Assembly (NCBI GenBank): GCA_002280565.1
Contig: NCEF01000008.1
Coordinates: forward strand, 1-64,000
Source: Sphingomonas sp. 32-66-10
GTDB taxonomy: Bacteria > Pseudomonadota > Alphaproteobacteria > Sphingomonadales > Sphingomonadaceae
Direction: 5' to 3'
DNA length: 64,000 bases
Shown here: positions 52,757 to 62,663 of the stretch, piece after piece
Numbering within the stretch: the first letter of the stretch is position 1
Layout of the letters: the number at the start of each line of letters is the position of its first letter
Notes under the pieces: model-generated
What the model was told of the DNA's origin: nothing
Seen by the model: only the letters and a program-made list of their open reading frames with translations
Database searches by the model: none
Position numbers and translations under genes: made by a program

Positions 52757-52782
52757 ATCAGAAACCCGGTCGCCAAAGCGAA

Positions 52783-53073
52783 TCAGGCGGCGGCAGTCGC
52801 CTTCTTGGCGATTTCGCGCTTCAGGCGGCGGGCGCGCAGCGACAGCTTTTCGTCGCCGGTCTTCATCAGCCAGTTGTCGAGGCCGCCATTATGCTCGACC
52901 GAGCGCAGGCCGTGCGTCGACACGCGCAGACGGATCGAGCGCTCGAGCGCTTCCGACATCAGCGTCACATTCTGCAGGTTGGGCAGAAAGGTCCGCTTGG
53001 TCTTGTTATTGGCGTGGGAAACATTGTGACCCACCTGCCGGCCCTTGCCGGTCAGCTCGCAAATGCGCGACAT
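52783..53073 (-). CDS. rpmB: 50S ribosomal protein L28
   Basis: A 96-residue ribosomal protein. [29 protein letters not shown] is the L28 N-terminus, and [15 protein letters not shown] lies in the middle. The start and length match the family. The gene is alone; the hairpin at 52727 follows it. Confidence 0.97.
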   Translation of the reverse strand: MSRICELTGKGRQVGHNVSHANNKTKRTFLPNLQNVTLMSEALERSIRLRVSTHGLRSVEHNGGLDNWLMKTGDEKLSLRARRLKREIAKKATAAA

Positions 53074-53244
53074 CGAATCGTTCCTAGGTTTCAGCCTGTC
53101 CAGCGGCGCTGGGAAAGAGCGGCCCGATAACGGGACAGCGCGATTTCGTCAACCGTGCATCGCCCTGTATCGCACCGTGCGTGCAACCCCTATGGTCAAC
53201 AATGCGTTATTTCGCAAACGATTCGAACAGGGAGATCGGACTCG

Positions 53245-53520
53245 ATGCGTGGACTTCTGGCAATTCTCGGCCTCGCCGCTGTAGTGATCGTGGTGCTGAT
53301 GTCGCTTGGCATGCTGAGCATCGACATGAAACCGGGCGCGCTCCCGACCGTGAAGTTCGAGGGCGGCAAGGCCCCGACCGTTGCGGCGGACGTCGGTGAT
53401 GTCGGCATGGGCACCACCAACACGACGATCCAGGTGCCGACCATCACCATGGAAAACAAGACGATTCAGGTTCCGACCGTTGAGGTCGAGAAGGCGCAGC
53501 CGACTCCTGCTGCCAAGTAA
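53245..53520 (+). CDS. Small membrane-anchored protein
   Basis: A 91-residue protein with one N-terminal helix (LLAILGLAAVVIVVLMSLGML) and an extracytoplasmic tail containing repeated short strands (TTIQVPTITM, KTIQVPTVEVEK). CAGGGAG precedes ATG 53245. Similar short proteins are found in sphingomonads; function is unknown. tadA follows 66 bp downstream. Confidence 0.7.
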   Translation: MRGLLAILGLAAVVIVVLMSLGMLSIDMKPGALPTVKFEGGKAPTVAADVGDVGMGTTNTTIQVPTITMENKTIQVPTVEVEKAQPTPAAK

Positions 53521-53586
53521 CTGCAGTGATCTGCGGCGCGTGGGCACAAGGTAGCCGACCGCCGCCGTCTGGGGCATAGCAGCGGC

Positions 53587-54036
53587 ATGTTCCCGCTGCC
53601 TGAACCCATGCGTGCCGCACTCGACGCTGCTCGCGCCGCCGCCGAGACGAGCGAGGTGCCGGTCGGCGCGGTGGTGATGCAGGGCGACCGCGTGGTCGCA
53701 GTCGCGGCCAACGCGCCACGCACGCTGCACGATCCGACGGCACACGCCGAAATTCTGGCAATCCGTGCGGCGGCACAGGTGCTCGGGCGCGATCGGCTGG
53801 AGGACTGCGACCTATGGGTCACGCTCGAGCCGTGCGCGATGTGCGCCGGGGCCATCGCCCATGCCCGCATTGCCCGGCTTTATTATGCGGCGAGCGACCC
53901 CAAGGGCGGTGCAGTCGAGCATGGCCCGCGTTTCTTCACGCAATCCACCTGCCACCACCGACCGGACATCTATCCGGGGATCGGTGAGGGCGAGGCGGCG
54001 GCGCTGCTGCGCGAATTCTTCTCGGCGCGGCGTTAG
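53587..54036 (+). CDS. tadA: tRNA-specific adenosine deaminase
   Basis: A 149-residue zinc deaminase that converts A34 to inosine in tRNA-Arg(ACG). The zinc and catalytic residues are His53 and Glu55 in HAEILAIR, and Cys83 and Cys86 in PCAMCAGAI. The length is complete. A TPR gene follows. Confidence 0.95.
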   Translation: MFPLPEPMRAALDAARAAAETSEVPVGAVVMQGDRVVAVAANAPRTLHDPTAHAEILAIRAAAQVLGRDRLEDCDLWVTLEPCAMCAGAIAHARIARLYYAASDPKGGAVEHGPRFFTQSTCHHRPDIYPGIGEGEAAALLREFFSARR

Positions 54037-54090
54037 CGCCAACCGAAACAATCGGTATCGTATCGGGCAGGGCAGCGTTATTCGAACGCC

Positions 54091-55506
54091 ATGCGATCCA
54101 TCGCTCTGGTCATGACCCTGCTGATGGCGACGACCGTCCCGGCGGCTGCGGAGCGACGCTGGGCGGTGCCGCGCGTGGTCGAGCGGGCCGAGCGGAAAGG
54201 CGATTATGCCGCGGCACTCTTGGGACTGCGTGCCGAGCTTGCGCGATGTGAGGCTGCTCGGCCAGCGGCGACAACGTGCCTTGACCTGTATCAAACCGTT
54301 GTTGCGATCGCGATGCCGGCGGGCGATCTCGCAATGGCGCAGGAGTATGCCGCCAAAGCCCTTGCGCTTGCCCGGCGCGCGTTACCGGCACAGCATTCCG
54401 ATATTGCGATTGCCCTCAGCAATATGGCGTTGGTGCTTCAGACGCGCGGAGATCCAGTCGCAGCGACGCCGCTTTATATTCAGGCGCTTGCGATCTTTCA
54501 GGACGTGTATCGGCCTGATCACCCGGATCTTGCGGTCGCCTGGAATAACCTTGCGGCCAATTATCATGTGCTGGGTTTGCGGGCCGAGGCTGAGACGGCC
54601 TATCGGCGCGCGCTGGAAATCCTCAAACCCAAAAGTCGCGAAACCAAGGCGCTGGCCGCGCGGCTATCGGGCAATTTGGGGACCGTAATCACCGAGCAGG
54701 GTCGAGATACCGAAGCCGAACCCTTCCTGCGGAAGGCGCTTGCGCTGAACGAAGCGGTGCTGCCCGCAGGCCATCCCGACATTGCATCCAGCCTCGGCAA
54801 TCTGGGCGGCAATCTTGCGGCACAAGGGCGACACGCAGAAGCCTTGCCTATGTTCCGACGCGCCGTCGAAACGCAGCAGGCCACGCTGCCCGCCGACCAT
54901 CTCGATCTGGCAACGTCTCTGACGAACCTCGCCCTGACGCTCATGGATTTGGGGAAAGACGCCGAGGCGGAGTCGATGCTGACCAGAGCAGTGGCTATTC
55001 GCCAAAAGGCTTGGCCCGCAGGGCATCCGTTGACCGCACAAGCCTGGTCGAACCTTGCGGTGTTGCTCGACCGTGGGAAACGTTATTCCGAATCGGAACG
55101 GGCATATCGCTCGGCGATCGCGCAATATGAAGACGCCCCTTACGCGTCGCCCGTCGCGATGGCGGCGACGTTGCGCAACTTTGCCGACAGCCTGGCCCTG
55201 CAATACCGCTATGCAGAGGCCGCGCCGCTCTATCGGCTTGCGCTGAAGGTGCATCATCGGCTGCATCCACTGTCGCACCCGGAACGGATCCATGTCGCGT
55301 GGATGCTCGCCACGACCCTGCAGCTACACGGTCAAGCGGCCCCTGAAGTGCGGACATTATTGCGTCAGGCACATCGCGGCGTGCTTGAACGGATGGCGAG
55401 CCATCCCGGCTATGGTCGGCAGGCGCAGGCAGAGATTACTGCCCATCAGGATGTGTTCCTGCGTGAGGTCCGCGCCGCTTGGGACTTGGCAGCGGGACAG
55501 CGCTGA
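54091..55506 (+). CDS. Exported tetratricopeptide-repeat protein
   Basis: A 471-residue protein with a signal peptide (LVMTLLMATTVPAAA) and about eight 42-residue TPR units of the kinesin-light-chain/TPR_12 type, for example IAIALSNMALVLQTRGDP and LAVAWNNLAANYHVLG, separated by LPAGHPD/LPADH turns. It offers a periplasmic protein-interaction surface. No enzyme domain is attached, and no partner is obvious from context. Confidence 0.85.
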   Translation: MRSIALVMTLLMATTVPAAAERRWAVPRVVERAERKGDYAAALLGLRAELARCEAARPAATTCLDLYQTVVAIAMPAGDLAMAQEYAAKALALARRALPAQHSDIAIALSNMALVLQTRGDPVAATPLYIQALAIFQDVYRPDHPDLAVAWNNLAANYHVLGLRAEAETAYRRALEILKPKSRETKALAARLSGNLGTVITEQGRDTEAEPFLRKALALNEAVLPAGHPDIASSLGNLGGNLAAQGRHAEALPMFRRAVETQQATLPADHLDLATSLTNLALTLMDLGKDAEAESMLTRAVAIRQKAWPAGHPLTAQAWSNLAVLLDRGKRYSESERAYRSAIAQYEDAPYASPVAMAATLRNFADSLALQYRYAEAAPLYRLALKVHHRLHPLSHPERIHVAWMLATTLQLHGQAAPEVRTLLRQAHRGVLERMASHPGYGRQAQAEITAHQDVFLREVRAAWDLAAGQR

Positions 55507-55528
55507 GCACTGCCCCGCCCCATGTTGA

Positions 55529-56206
55529 TCAGCGCATGTCGCTTTCGCGAATCGGCACGATCTTGATTTCGACGCGGCGGTTTTGCGCGCGCCCTTCGAC
55601 CGTCTCGTTCGATGCGATGGGCTGGGTTTCGCCATAGCCGAGCGTTTCGAGGCGGGCCGACTCGACCCCACGCGACACCAGATAATCGGCGACCGCCACG
55701 GCGCGCCGCTCCGACAAAGTCTGGTTATAGGCGTCCGAGCCCGTCGAATCGGTGTGGCCGTACACATCGACATAGGTCTGGTTATAGCGGTCGAGCACGT
55801 CGGCCACCTTGTCGAGCGTCGGGCGGAATTGCGACTGTACCGTCGCGCTGTCGGTCGCGAAGGTGATACCCGACGGCATCGACAGGATCAGGTCGTCGCC
55901 GCGGCGGATCACCTCGACATCGGTGCCGGCGGTGCGTTCGCGAATCTCGCGCTCCTGACGGTCCATGTAGTTGCCGATCGCGGCACCCGCGACTGCGCCG
56001 ATCCCGGCGCCGACGATCTTTTCGGTCCGGTCACGCCGCCCGCCGACGATATCGCCGAGCAGATACCCGCCCAGAGCGCCGCCGATGGCGCCGATGCCGG
56101 CCTTGGAGATCCGCTGCTCGCCGGTGACCGGATCGGTGACGCAGGCACCCGTCAATGCCAGTGCGGCAACTGCGGGGATTACGGCCCAGTTGGTGGGAAT
56201 ACGCAT
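55529..56206 (-). CDS. OmpA-family lipoprotein with glycine zipper
   Basis: A 225-residue outer-membrane lipoprotein: LALTGAC gives Cys22, then two glycine-zipper segments (IGAIGGALGGYLLGDIVGG and IVGAGIGAVAGAAIGNYM), and a C-terminal OmpA peptidoglycan-binding domain (VDVYGHTDSTGSDAYNQTLSERRA, then RAQNRRVEI). AGGAGG precedes ATG 56206. An EcfG-type promoter is seen upstream, so the general stress response probably controls it. It resembles YiaD. Confidence 0.92.
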   Translation of the reverse strand: MRIPTNWAVIPAVAALALTGACVTDPVTGEQRISKAGIGAIGGALGGYLLGDIVGGRRDRTEKIVGAGIGAVAGAAIGNYMDRQEREIRERTAGTDVEVIRRGDDLILSMPSGITFATDSATVQSQFRPTLDKVADVLDRYNQTYVDVYGHTDSTGSDAYNQTLSERRAVAVADYLVSRGVESARLETLGYGETQPIASNETVEGRAQNRRVEIKIVPIRESDMR

Positions 56207-56234
56207 CGATACCTCCTTCAACATTCGAGCGCCA

Positions 56235-56260
56235 AACGGGCGGGACCGGTCCGTTGTTCC
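56235..56260 (-). promoter_or_regulatory. EcfG (general stress sigma) promoter of the OmpA-like gene
   Basis: On the minus strand GGAAC (56260-56256) and CGTT (56238-56235) are separated by exactly 17 bp, the consensus of alphaproteobacterial EcfG promoters. It lies 28 bp upstream of ATG 56206, a fitting distance. The sigma factor gene itself is not in this window. Confidence 0.6.
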
Positions 56261-56333
56261 GCCTGCGCACTGAAGTGATTTGAATCGCCAGTTGTGAAAG
56301 CGGCCTGAATGCGACTATGGGGGGGGCAGGCCA

Positions 56334-57641
56334 ATGGACCCGCTTCCCCCCATACCCTGGATCGATGTCGCGATCATTCTCGCACTGGTCGCGCTCAACG
56401 GCGTGTTCGCCATGTCCGAACTCGCGATCGTATCCGCGCGCAAGGCGCGGCTGGAGGGGTTGGCGCGCGCTGGCAAGCGCGGTGCGCAGACGGCGCTCGA
56501 TCTTGCTGCGGACCCCGGCAAGTTCCTGTCGACAGTACAGATCGGAATCACCCTGATCGGTATCATCAACGGTGCCTATTCGGGCGCGAGCCTCGGCACG
56601 CCCGCCGGCGCGCGGATCGCGGCGCTGGGCGTCGAGGCGGAGCTCGCGCAGACGATCGGTTTCGCCATCGTCATCGCCTTTACGACCTATGTCTCGCTGA
56701 TCTTCGGCGAGCTGGTGCCCAAGCAGTTCGCGCTGCGCTCGCCCGAGCCGTTCGCGGTGGTCATTGCGCCGATGATGAAGTTGCTCGCGCGCATTACCGC
56801 GCCGGTCGTATGGGTGCTCGACCGCAGCAGCGCGCTGGTGTTCCACCTGCTGCGGCTCAACCGCGAGTCCGAGAATCGCGTGACCGCCGAAGAACTGCAC
56901 ATGATCGTCGCCGAAGCGACCCATTCGGGCGTGATCGAGGAGCATGAGCGCTCGATCATCTCCGGCGTGGTGCGCCTGGCCGACCGCCCGGTGCGCGAGG
57001 TGATGACCCCGCGCACCGACGTCGACTGGATCGACATCAATCTGGACGAAGCCGCGATCCGCGCCGCGCTGTCGGCGACTCCGCATACGCGGCTCCCGGT
57101 GGCTGACGGTTCGGTCGATGCGGTCATCGGGGTGGTGCAGGCGCGCGATGTCGTGACCGCGCTGATTGAAGGGCGTCCGCTCGACCTGCGCGCGCTGGCG
57201 CAACCCGCGCCGGTGCTGCCCGATCAGGTGGATGCGATGGACGCGCTGGGCGCGTTGCGCCGTGCTGCGGTGCCGATGGGCTTCGTCCACGACGAATATG
57301 GACATTTCGAGGGGATCGTGACCCCTGCCAATCTGCTGGCGGCGATTGCGGGTGAGTTCTTGTCCGATGTCGATGCGGGCGACAACCCGTCAATCACCGT
57401 GCGTGAGGACGGATCGCTGCTGGTGTCGGGCCAGCTCGCCGCAGATTCCCTGGCCGATCGCATCAAGATCGATCTGCCCGAGGATCGCGATTACGCGACC
57501 GTCGCCGGGCTCGCGCTGGCGGTGCTCAAGCGCTTGCCGAATGAGGGCGAGAGCTTTGTCGAACAGGGCTGGCGCTTCGAGATCGTCGATATGGACGGCC
57601 ACAAGATCGACAAGCTGCTGCTCAGCGAAGTTGCGGATTAG
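56334..57641 (+). CDS. CNNM/CorC-family transporter (DUF21-CBS-CorC)
   Basis: A 435-residue membrane protein of the hemolysin C/CorC family, probably a magnesium or cobalt transport protein. The N-terminal DUF21 membrane domain is residues 8-200, two CBS domains (VMTPRTDVDWID, GVVQARDVVTAL) follow, and the C-terminal CorC_HlyC domain contains DGSLLVSGQL and TVAGLALAVLKRLP. It starts at ATG 56334 and ends 4 bp into the small convergent gene. Confidence 0.93.
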   Translation: MDPLPPIPWIDVAIILALVALNGVFAMSELAIVSARKARLEGLARAGKRGAQTALDLAADPGKFLSTVQIGITLIGIINGAYSGASLGTPAGARIAALGVEAELAQTIGFAIVIAFTTYVSLIFGELVPKQFALRSPEPFAVVIAPMMKLLARITAPVVWVLDRSSALVFHLLRLNRESENRVTAEELHMIVAEATHSGVIEEHERSIISGVVRLADRPVREVMTPRTDVDWIDINLDEAAIRAALSATPHTRLPVADGSVDAVIGVVQARDVVTALIEGRPLDLRALAQPAPVLPDQVDAMDALGALRRAAVPMGFVHDEYGHFEGIVTPANLLAAIAGEFLSDVDAGDNPSITVREDGSLLVSGQLAADSLADRIKIDLPEDRDYATVAGLALAVLKRLPNEGESFVEQGWRFEIVDMDGHKIDKLLLSEVAD

Positions 57642-57838
57642 GGCTCCGCGTCGCGTTCCTCAGCCGCGCGTTCAGCCTCCTCGCGCGCTTGTTTCCGCTG
57701 ACGACGCAGCCGATTACCCCACCACAGAATGGTGATCGCGCCCGCGGCGAGGATTGCGATCAATATCATGTGCGAGACCGTCACCCAGGCGAATGTCTCG
57801 GCAATCCCCGCCGGCGGAACATAAGGTTTTTCGTCCAT
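57638..57838 (-). CDS. Small single-helix membrane protein
   Basis: A 66-residue protein with one membrane helix (HMILIAILAAGAITILWW) and a C-terminal Arg/Glu/Ala-rich coiled-coil tail. Its end overlaps the CorC gene by 4 bp. No family is recognised. The charged tail is on the cytoplasmic side by the positive-inside rule. Confidence 0.62.
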   Translation of the reverse strand: MDEKPYVPPAGIAETFAWVTVSHMILIAILAAGAITILWWGNRLRRQRKQAREEAERAAEERDAEP

Positions 57839-57898
57839 CGGTCATGCCTCCCCGCGTCATCGCATAGGCGAAATGCGCGAATAGGCCGATCGGGCCCA

Positions 57899-59650
57899 TC
57901 AGTCCTTCGCCGCGTTGCGCACTTCCTGCACCGCCGCCAACTGGGCGAGCTTGAGGAATTCGTTGCGCCAATAGCCTTGCGGATTGCCCGCCAGCCCGCG
58001 GATTGCGGCATAGCTGTAGTGCCCAAGATATTTGTCGCCGCGCAATTTCTGTCCGAAGGCGGCGACTGCGGTGGCAAAGGCCATGTCACCGCTCGGCGCC
58101 GGGGCTGGGCGCAGCAGCGAGGCGGGGACCGGCTTCTCGATCAGCCGCGACGCCGTCTCGCCCGGCAGCTTGTAGCGCAGCTTGACGAAGGCCAGCTCGC
58201 GTCCCGATGCGCTGGGCGCGGACGGGCGGTTACCGTCATAGCGGCGCTCGGGCAGCCAACCCTTGGCTCCGGCCGGCACCACCTCATAGAGCGCGGTTAC
58301 CTGATGCCCCGCGCCGATATCACCGGCATCGACCGCATCATTGTCGAAATCCTCCTCGGCCAGCGCGCGGTTCTCGTACCCGATCAGGCGATACTGGCTG
58401 ACCTGCGCCGGGTTGAACTCGACCTGCACCTTCACATCCTTGGCGATGGTGAACAGCGACGCGCTGAGCTCGTCGTCGAGCACCTTCTGCGCTTCCATTG
58501 CCGAATCGATATAGGCGTAGTTGCCGTTGCCGAGATCGGCGATGCGCTCCATCAACGCCTCGTTGTAATTGCCCGCACCAAAGCCAAGCGTGGTCAGGGT
58601 GACGCCGCTGTCGCGATACTTCTTCACCATCGCCTCCAGCGCCTTGTTGTCGCTGATCCCGACATTGAAGTCGCCATCGGTGGCGACGAAGATGCGGTTG
58701 ATCCCGCCCTTGATGAAGTTCGCGCTGGCGATGTCATAGGCGAGCTGGATCCCCGCAGCGCCCGCAGTCGACCCACCCGCCTCGAGGCAATCGAGCGCGG
58801 CGCGGATATGGTTGGGGTTCGCGGTCGGGTCGAGCACAACTCCCGCCGCACCGGCATAGACGACGATCGAGACGCGATCCTTCGGCGTAAGCCTGTCGGC
58901 CAGCATCGTCAGCGCGCGCTTGACCAGGGGCAGCTTGTCGTCGCTGCTCATCGATCCCGAAACATCGACCAGGAAGACGAGGTTCGCCGCCGGGCGGCCT
59001 TGCGCGGTCACGTCATAGCCGCGTAGCCCGATGCGGACGAGGCGGGTGTCGGGGTTCCACGGGGTCTGCGCAACATCGGTGGTCACGCTGAACGGCTGTT
59101 GCCGCGATGCGGGCAGCGGATAGTCGTAGCGGAAATAGTTGATCATCTCCTCGGTCCGCACCGCTTCGGCAGGGGGCGTCTGCCCCTTTTGCAGGAAGCG
59201 GCGGACATTGGAGTAAGCGCCGGTATCGACATCGACCGAGAAGGTGGAAACGGGCGCGGTCGCAACCGACTGGACTGCGGCAACCTCCTTGCCTTCATAG
59301 CGTTCGCGGTTGTCGGCGGAGCCGTAGGGGGCGGTTGCGGCATAGCCTGGCGCGCTCCGCTTTGCAGCATAGCCGGCGGCGGAACCGGGCACGACCGCCT
59401 GGGGGGCAGGCGCGGACATGGCGGGCGGTGGGGGCGGTGCAGGCGGTGCGAAATAATGCCGCGGCGCGGGGCCGCCCCGTGGTCGCGAAGAAATGACACC
59501 GGGTCGGTAGGCGCTACTGCCGGTCTTGCACCGAACGGGCGAATCGTTGTCGGCGCGCGGCGGTGCGGGTGGGCGATGCTGAGTGGGCGGTGGCGGCGCG
59601 GCGGCTCCGAGCAACAGCGAGAGCGAAACGAGGGCGGCGGTGCGCTTCAT
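57899..59650 (-). CDS. VWA-domain lipoprotein-like (YfbK-type)
   Basis: A 583-residue exported protein with a signal peptide (LVSLSLLLGAAAPPPP) and a long Pro/Ala/Tyr-rich disordered segment to about residue 120. The VWA domain has the MIDAS motif DVSGSMSSDDKL with later Thr and Asp. The tail belongs to the DUF3520 group (YfbK/Ca-activated chloride channel-like). It presumably forms a divalent-ion-dependent contact with another envelope protein. It is convergent with nothing and divergent from the purD region. Confidence 0.88.
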   Translation of the reverse strand: MKRTAALVSLSLLLGAAAPPPPTQHRPPAPPRADNDSPVRCKTGSSAYRPGVISSRPRGGPAPRHYFAPPAPPPPPAMSAPAPQAVVPGSAAGYAAKRSAPGYAATAPYGSADNRERYEGKEVAAVQSVATAPVSTFSVDVDTGAYSNVRRFLQKGQTPPAEAVRTEEMINYFRYDYPLPASRQQPFSVTTDVAQTPWNPDTRLVRIGLRGYDVTAQGRPAANLVFLVDVSGSMSSDDKLPLVKRALTMLADRLTPKDRVSIVVYAGAAGVVLDPTANPNHIRAALDCLEAGGSTAGAAGIQLAYDIASANFIKGGINRIFVATDGDFNVGISDNKALEAMVKKYRDSGVTLTTLGFGAGNYNEALMERIADLGNGNYAYIDSAMEAQKVLDDELSASLFTIAKDVKVQVEFNPAQVSQYRLIGYENRALAEEDFDNDAVDAGDIGAGHQVTALYEVVPAGAKGWLPERRYDGNRPSAPSASGRELAFVKLRYKLPGETASRLIEKPVPASLLRPAPAPSGDMAFATAVAAFGQKLRGDKYLGHYSYAAIRGLAGNPQGYWRNEFLKLAQLAAVQEVRNAAKD

Positions 59651-59782
59651 GGAGCTTCCCCTTTTGGTCGCGTTAGACGTGCCAAGGGGTGCGCCGCTCG
59701 CGATGAGCCGCAGATGAACAAGTGATAATGTTACATTGGCTGACTGAAAGTGTCAGAAACGGTCGTCACCCCGGCGACCAGT

Positions 59783-61051
59783 TCAGCCCCGCTCGCGCGC
59801 CACTTCGCGCCAGCCGATGTCGCGGCGCGAAAAGCCGGTGGTGAAGTCGATCGCATCGACCGCGCGATAGGCGGCGGCCTGGGCATCGGTGGCGGTGGCA
59901 CCGGTGGCTGTGACGGTGAGGACGCGGCCCCCGGCTGCAACGAGCGTGTCGCCATCGCGCTTGGTGCCCGCCTGGAACACCTTTGCGCCGGTCGCTTCGG
60001 CTGCAGCGATGCCGCGAATTGCGCCGCCCGACTCGGGCGTGCCGGGATAACCTTTGGCCGCCATCACCACGGTGAGCGCGGTGTTATCCGAGAAGCGCGG
60101 CACGGCGCGGCCGGCAAGCTCCCCCGCCTCGGTCGCCAGCATGAGGTCGAGCAGGTCGTCCTCCAGCCGCATCATCAGTACCTGGCATTCGGGGTCGCCA
60201 AAACGGGCGTTGTATTCGATCAGCTTCGGCCCGGTGCGGGTGAGCATCAGCCCGGCATAGAGGACGCCCGAATAGGGTGTGCCCGCCTTGGCCATCCCCG
60301 CGATGGTGGGCTTGATGATCGTTTCGATCGCCTCGGCCTCCAGCGCTGGAGTCAGCACCGGGGCGGGGCTATACGCGCCCATTCCGCCCGTGTTCGGGCC
60401 GGTATCGCCATCGCCGACGCGCTTGTGATCCTGCGCTGAGCCGATCGGGAGATAGCTCACGCCATCGGTCAGCACGAACAGGCTGGCTTCCTCGCCCTCC
60501 AGAAACTCCTCGATCACCGCTTCGCCGCCGGGCTTTTCGAAGATCGCTGCGATGGCGGCCTGTGCTTCCTCTTCCGACATTGCGACGGTGACGCCCTTGC
60601 CGGCAGCCAGCCCGTCCGCCTTGATCACCACCGGCCGCCCGAAGTCGCGCGCTAGCACCGCGCGCGCGGTGTCGAGATCACTGACGCGGACATAGCCGGC
60701 GGTTGGGATATTTTCGCGCGCACATAGATCCTTGGTGAAGCCCTTCGAGCCCTCCAGTTGGGCAGCGGCCCGCGACGGGCCGAATACAGGGAGGCCGGCG
60801 GCACGCAGCGCGTCGCTCAGGCCATCGACCAAAGGCGCTTCGGGGCCGACCACGACAAACCCGATGTCGTGCGCGCGGCAGAATTCGATCACCGCAGCGT
60901 GATCGGTCAGCGAAACGTCGTGGCAGGTCGCGTGATTGGCGATTCCGGGGTTGCCGGGGATCGCATGCAGGCTATCGAGCCGGGGCGATTGCGCGAGCTT
61001 CCAGGCAAGCGCATGTTCGCGGCCACCCGACCCAAGCAACAGGACGTTCAT
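59783..61051 (-). CDS. purD: Phosphoribosylamine-glycine ligase
   Basis: A 422-residue ATP-grasp enzyme, second step of purine synthesis. [20 protein letters not shown] is the N-domain, [15 protein letters not shown] the substrate site, and [24 protein letters not shown] the ATP-grasp motifs. ATG 61051 overlaps the divergent xseA start as CATG, so each gene's promoter lies inside the other's coding sequence. AAGGGA is the ribosome site. Confidence 0.96.
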   Translation of the reverse strand: MNVLLLGSGGREHALAWKLAQSPRLDSLHAIPGNPGIANHATCHDVSLTDHAAVIEFCRAHDIGFVVVGPEAPLVDGLSDALRAAGLPVFGPSRAAAQLEGSKGFTKDLCARENIPTAGYVRVSDLDTARAVLARDFGRPVVIKADGLAAGKGVTVAMSEEEAQAAIAAIFEKPGGEAVIEEFLEGEEASLFVLTDGVSYLPIGSAQDHKRVGDGDTGPNTGGMGAYSPAPVLTPALEAEAIETIIKPTIAGMAKAGTPYSGVLYAGLMLTRTGPKLIEYNARFGDPECQVLMMRLEDDLLDLMLATEAGELAGRAVPRFSDNTALTVVMAAKGYPGTPESGGAIRGIAAAEATGAKVFQAGTKRDGDTLVAAGGRVLTVTATGATATDAQAAAYRAVDAIDFTTGFSRRDIGWREVARERG

Positions 61052-62429
61052 GTCAGATCCCTTCGACGATAGCGATATGCCCCGGCTCGTAGCCGAGGGG
61101 CGGGAAGGGGACAATGACGCGCCGCTCAGCATCGGCGAATTGTCGCAGAAGCTGAAGCGCATGGTCGAAACCGAGTTCGGCCATGTCCGGCTGCGCGGCG
61201 AGATTTCGGGCTACAAGCGCGCGGCGTCGGGCCATGTCTATCTGGCGCTCAAGGACGCCGATGCGGTCATCGACGGGGTGATGTGGCGAGGCGCGGCGGA
61301 TCGCCTCCCGTTCCGCCCACAGGACGGGATTGAGGTGGTCGCGACCGGCAAGCTGACTACCTATCCGGGGCGGTCGAAGTATCAGATCGTGATCGAGCGG
61401 ATGGAGCTGGCGGGCGAAGGCGCGTTGATGGCGCTGTTCGAGAAGCTAAAGGCGCAGCTGGCTGGCGAAGGGCTGTTCGACGTGTCGCGCAAGCAGCCAC
61501 TGCCGTTCGCGCCGAAGGTGATCGGCGTCGTGACCTCGCCCACCGGAGCGGTGATCCGCGACATCCTGCACCGGCTGGCGGATCGCTTTCCGACCCGCGT
61601 CCTCGTCTGGCCGGTCAAGGTGCAGGGCGACGGCGCGGCGGCGGAGGTTGCGGCGGCGGTGCGCGGATTCGATGCGATGCCCGAAAACGGCCCGGTGCCG
61701 CGCCCGGATCTGGTCATCGTCGCGCGCGGCGGTGGGTCGATCGAGGATCTGTGGGCATTCAACGAGGAGCCGGTGGTGCGCGCGGTTGCGGCGTGCCGCA
61801 TCCCGATCATCTCGGCAGTCGGGCATGAGACCGACACCACCTTGTGCGACTTCGTGGCGGATGTGCGGGCGCCCACGCCCACTGCAGCGGCCGAGATGGC
61901 GGTGCCGGTGCGCGCCGACCTGTCCCACCATGTTGCGACGCTGGCGCTGCGCACCGAACGCTGTGCGCGGCGTTATCATGAGCGCGGCAATGAGCGGTTG
62001 CAGGCGCTGGTGCGCGTCCTGCCGCGTCGCGATGCGCTGCTCGGGCCACAGCGGCAAAAGGCCGACGACCTCGCCGCGCGGCTCGATCGCGGGTTGGAGC
62101 GGCGCGTGACCGTCGCGCGGGGAATCCTCGACCGCGCGGGCGGTGCGCTGCGCCCTGCCGTTCTGGAGCGCAAGCTGGAGGGGTTGCGACACCGGCTGGA
62201 GGGTGCGCGCAAGCTGCTCGACGCGGTCAACCCGGACAATCTGCTGCAGCGCGGCTATGTCCGTGTCGGAGCCAAGGCGAGCGGCAAGGTGATCGCCAGC
62301 GCGGCGGATGCGCGCGCCGCCGGGGCGCTGACACTGCATTTCCGCGACGGCCCCGTGGATGCGCGGGTTGAGCGCGGCGGCGGCAAGCCCTATGCTGGGG
62401 ACAAGCCCGAACAGCCTGGCCTGTTCTGA
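61050..62429 (+). CDS. xseA: Exodeoxyribonuclease VII large subunit
   Basis: A 459-residue subunit of the single-strand exonuclease VII. The OB-fold is residues 35-120 ([21 protein letters not shown]), the catalytic core has [31 protein letters not shown] and [23 protein letters not shown], then a coiled coil and the C-terminal GYVRV segment. ATG 61050 overlaps the purD start by 2 bases; ATG 61077 is possible but weaker. xseB is not in the window. Confidence 0.96.
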   Translation: MSDPFDDSDMPRLVAEGREGDNDAPLSIGELSQKLKRMVETEFGHVRLRGEISGYKRAASGHVYLALKDADAVIDGVMWRGAADRLPFRPQDGIEVVATGKLTTYPGRSKYQIVIERMELAGEGALMALFEKLKAQLAGEGLFDVSRKQPLPFAPKVIGVVTSPTGAVIRDILHRLADRFPTRVLVWPVKVQGDGAAAEVAAAVRGFDAMPENGPVPRPDLVIVARGGGSIEDLWAFNEEPVVRAVAACRIPIISAVGHETDTTLCDFVADVRAPTPTAAAEMAVPVRADLSHHVATLALRTERCARRYHERGNERLQALVRVLPRRDALLGPQRQKADDLAARLDRGLERRVTVARGILDRAGGALRPAVLERKLEGLRHRLEGARKLLDAVNPDNLLQRGYVRVGAKASGKVIASAADARAAGALTLHFRDGPVDARVERGGGKPYAGDKPEQPGLF

Positions 62430-62447
62430 CCCGCCCCAACCGCAAGA

Positions 62448-62663
62448 GTGAGCGTAGCCATGTTGATGTCGTCCAATTCCGCCCGCCCGGCACGGCTTCA
62501 TTATATGGCGAACGGTTTTCGCGTGCTTTCATCGGGCGATCATGTCGTGTGCGCGGTGAGCGGGGAGAATATCCCGCTTGATGCGTTGCGCTACTGGAGC
62601 GTCGCGGATCAGGAAGCCTATGCCACCGCCGAGATCGCAACCAAGGCGATGAGTGCGACGTGA
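62448..62663 (+). CDS. DUF2093 small protein
   Basis: A 71-residue protein of the DUF2093 family: GFRVLSSGDHVVCAVSGENIPLDALRYWSV with the conserved Cys and the DQEAYATAE tail. GTG 62448 or the in-frame ATG 62460 may start it. It is found in alphaproteobacteria near xseA. It ends overlapping the M23 gene as GTGA. Function unknown. Confidence 0.8.
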   Translation: MSVAMLMSSNSARPARLHYMANGFRVLSSGDHVVCAVSGENIPLDALRYWSVADQEAYATAEIATKAMSAT

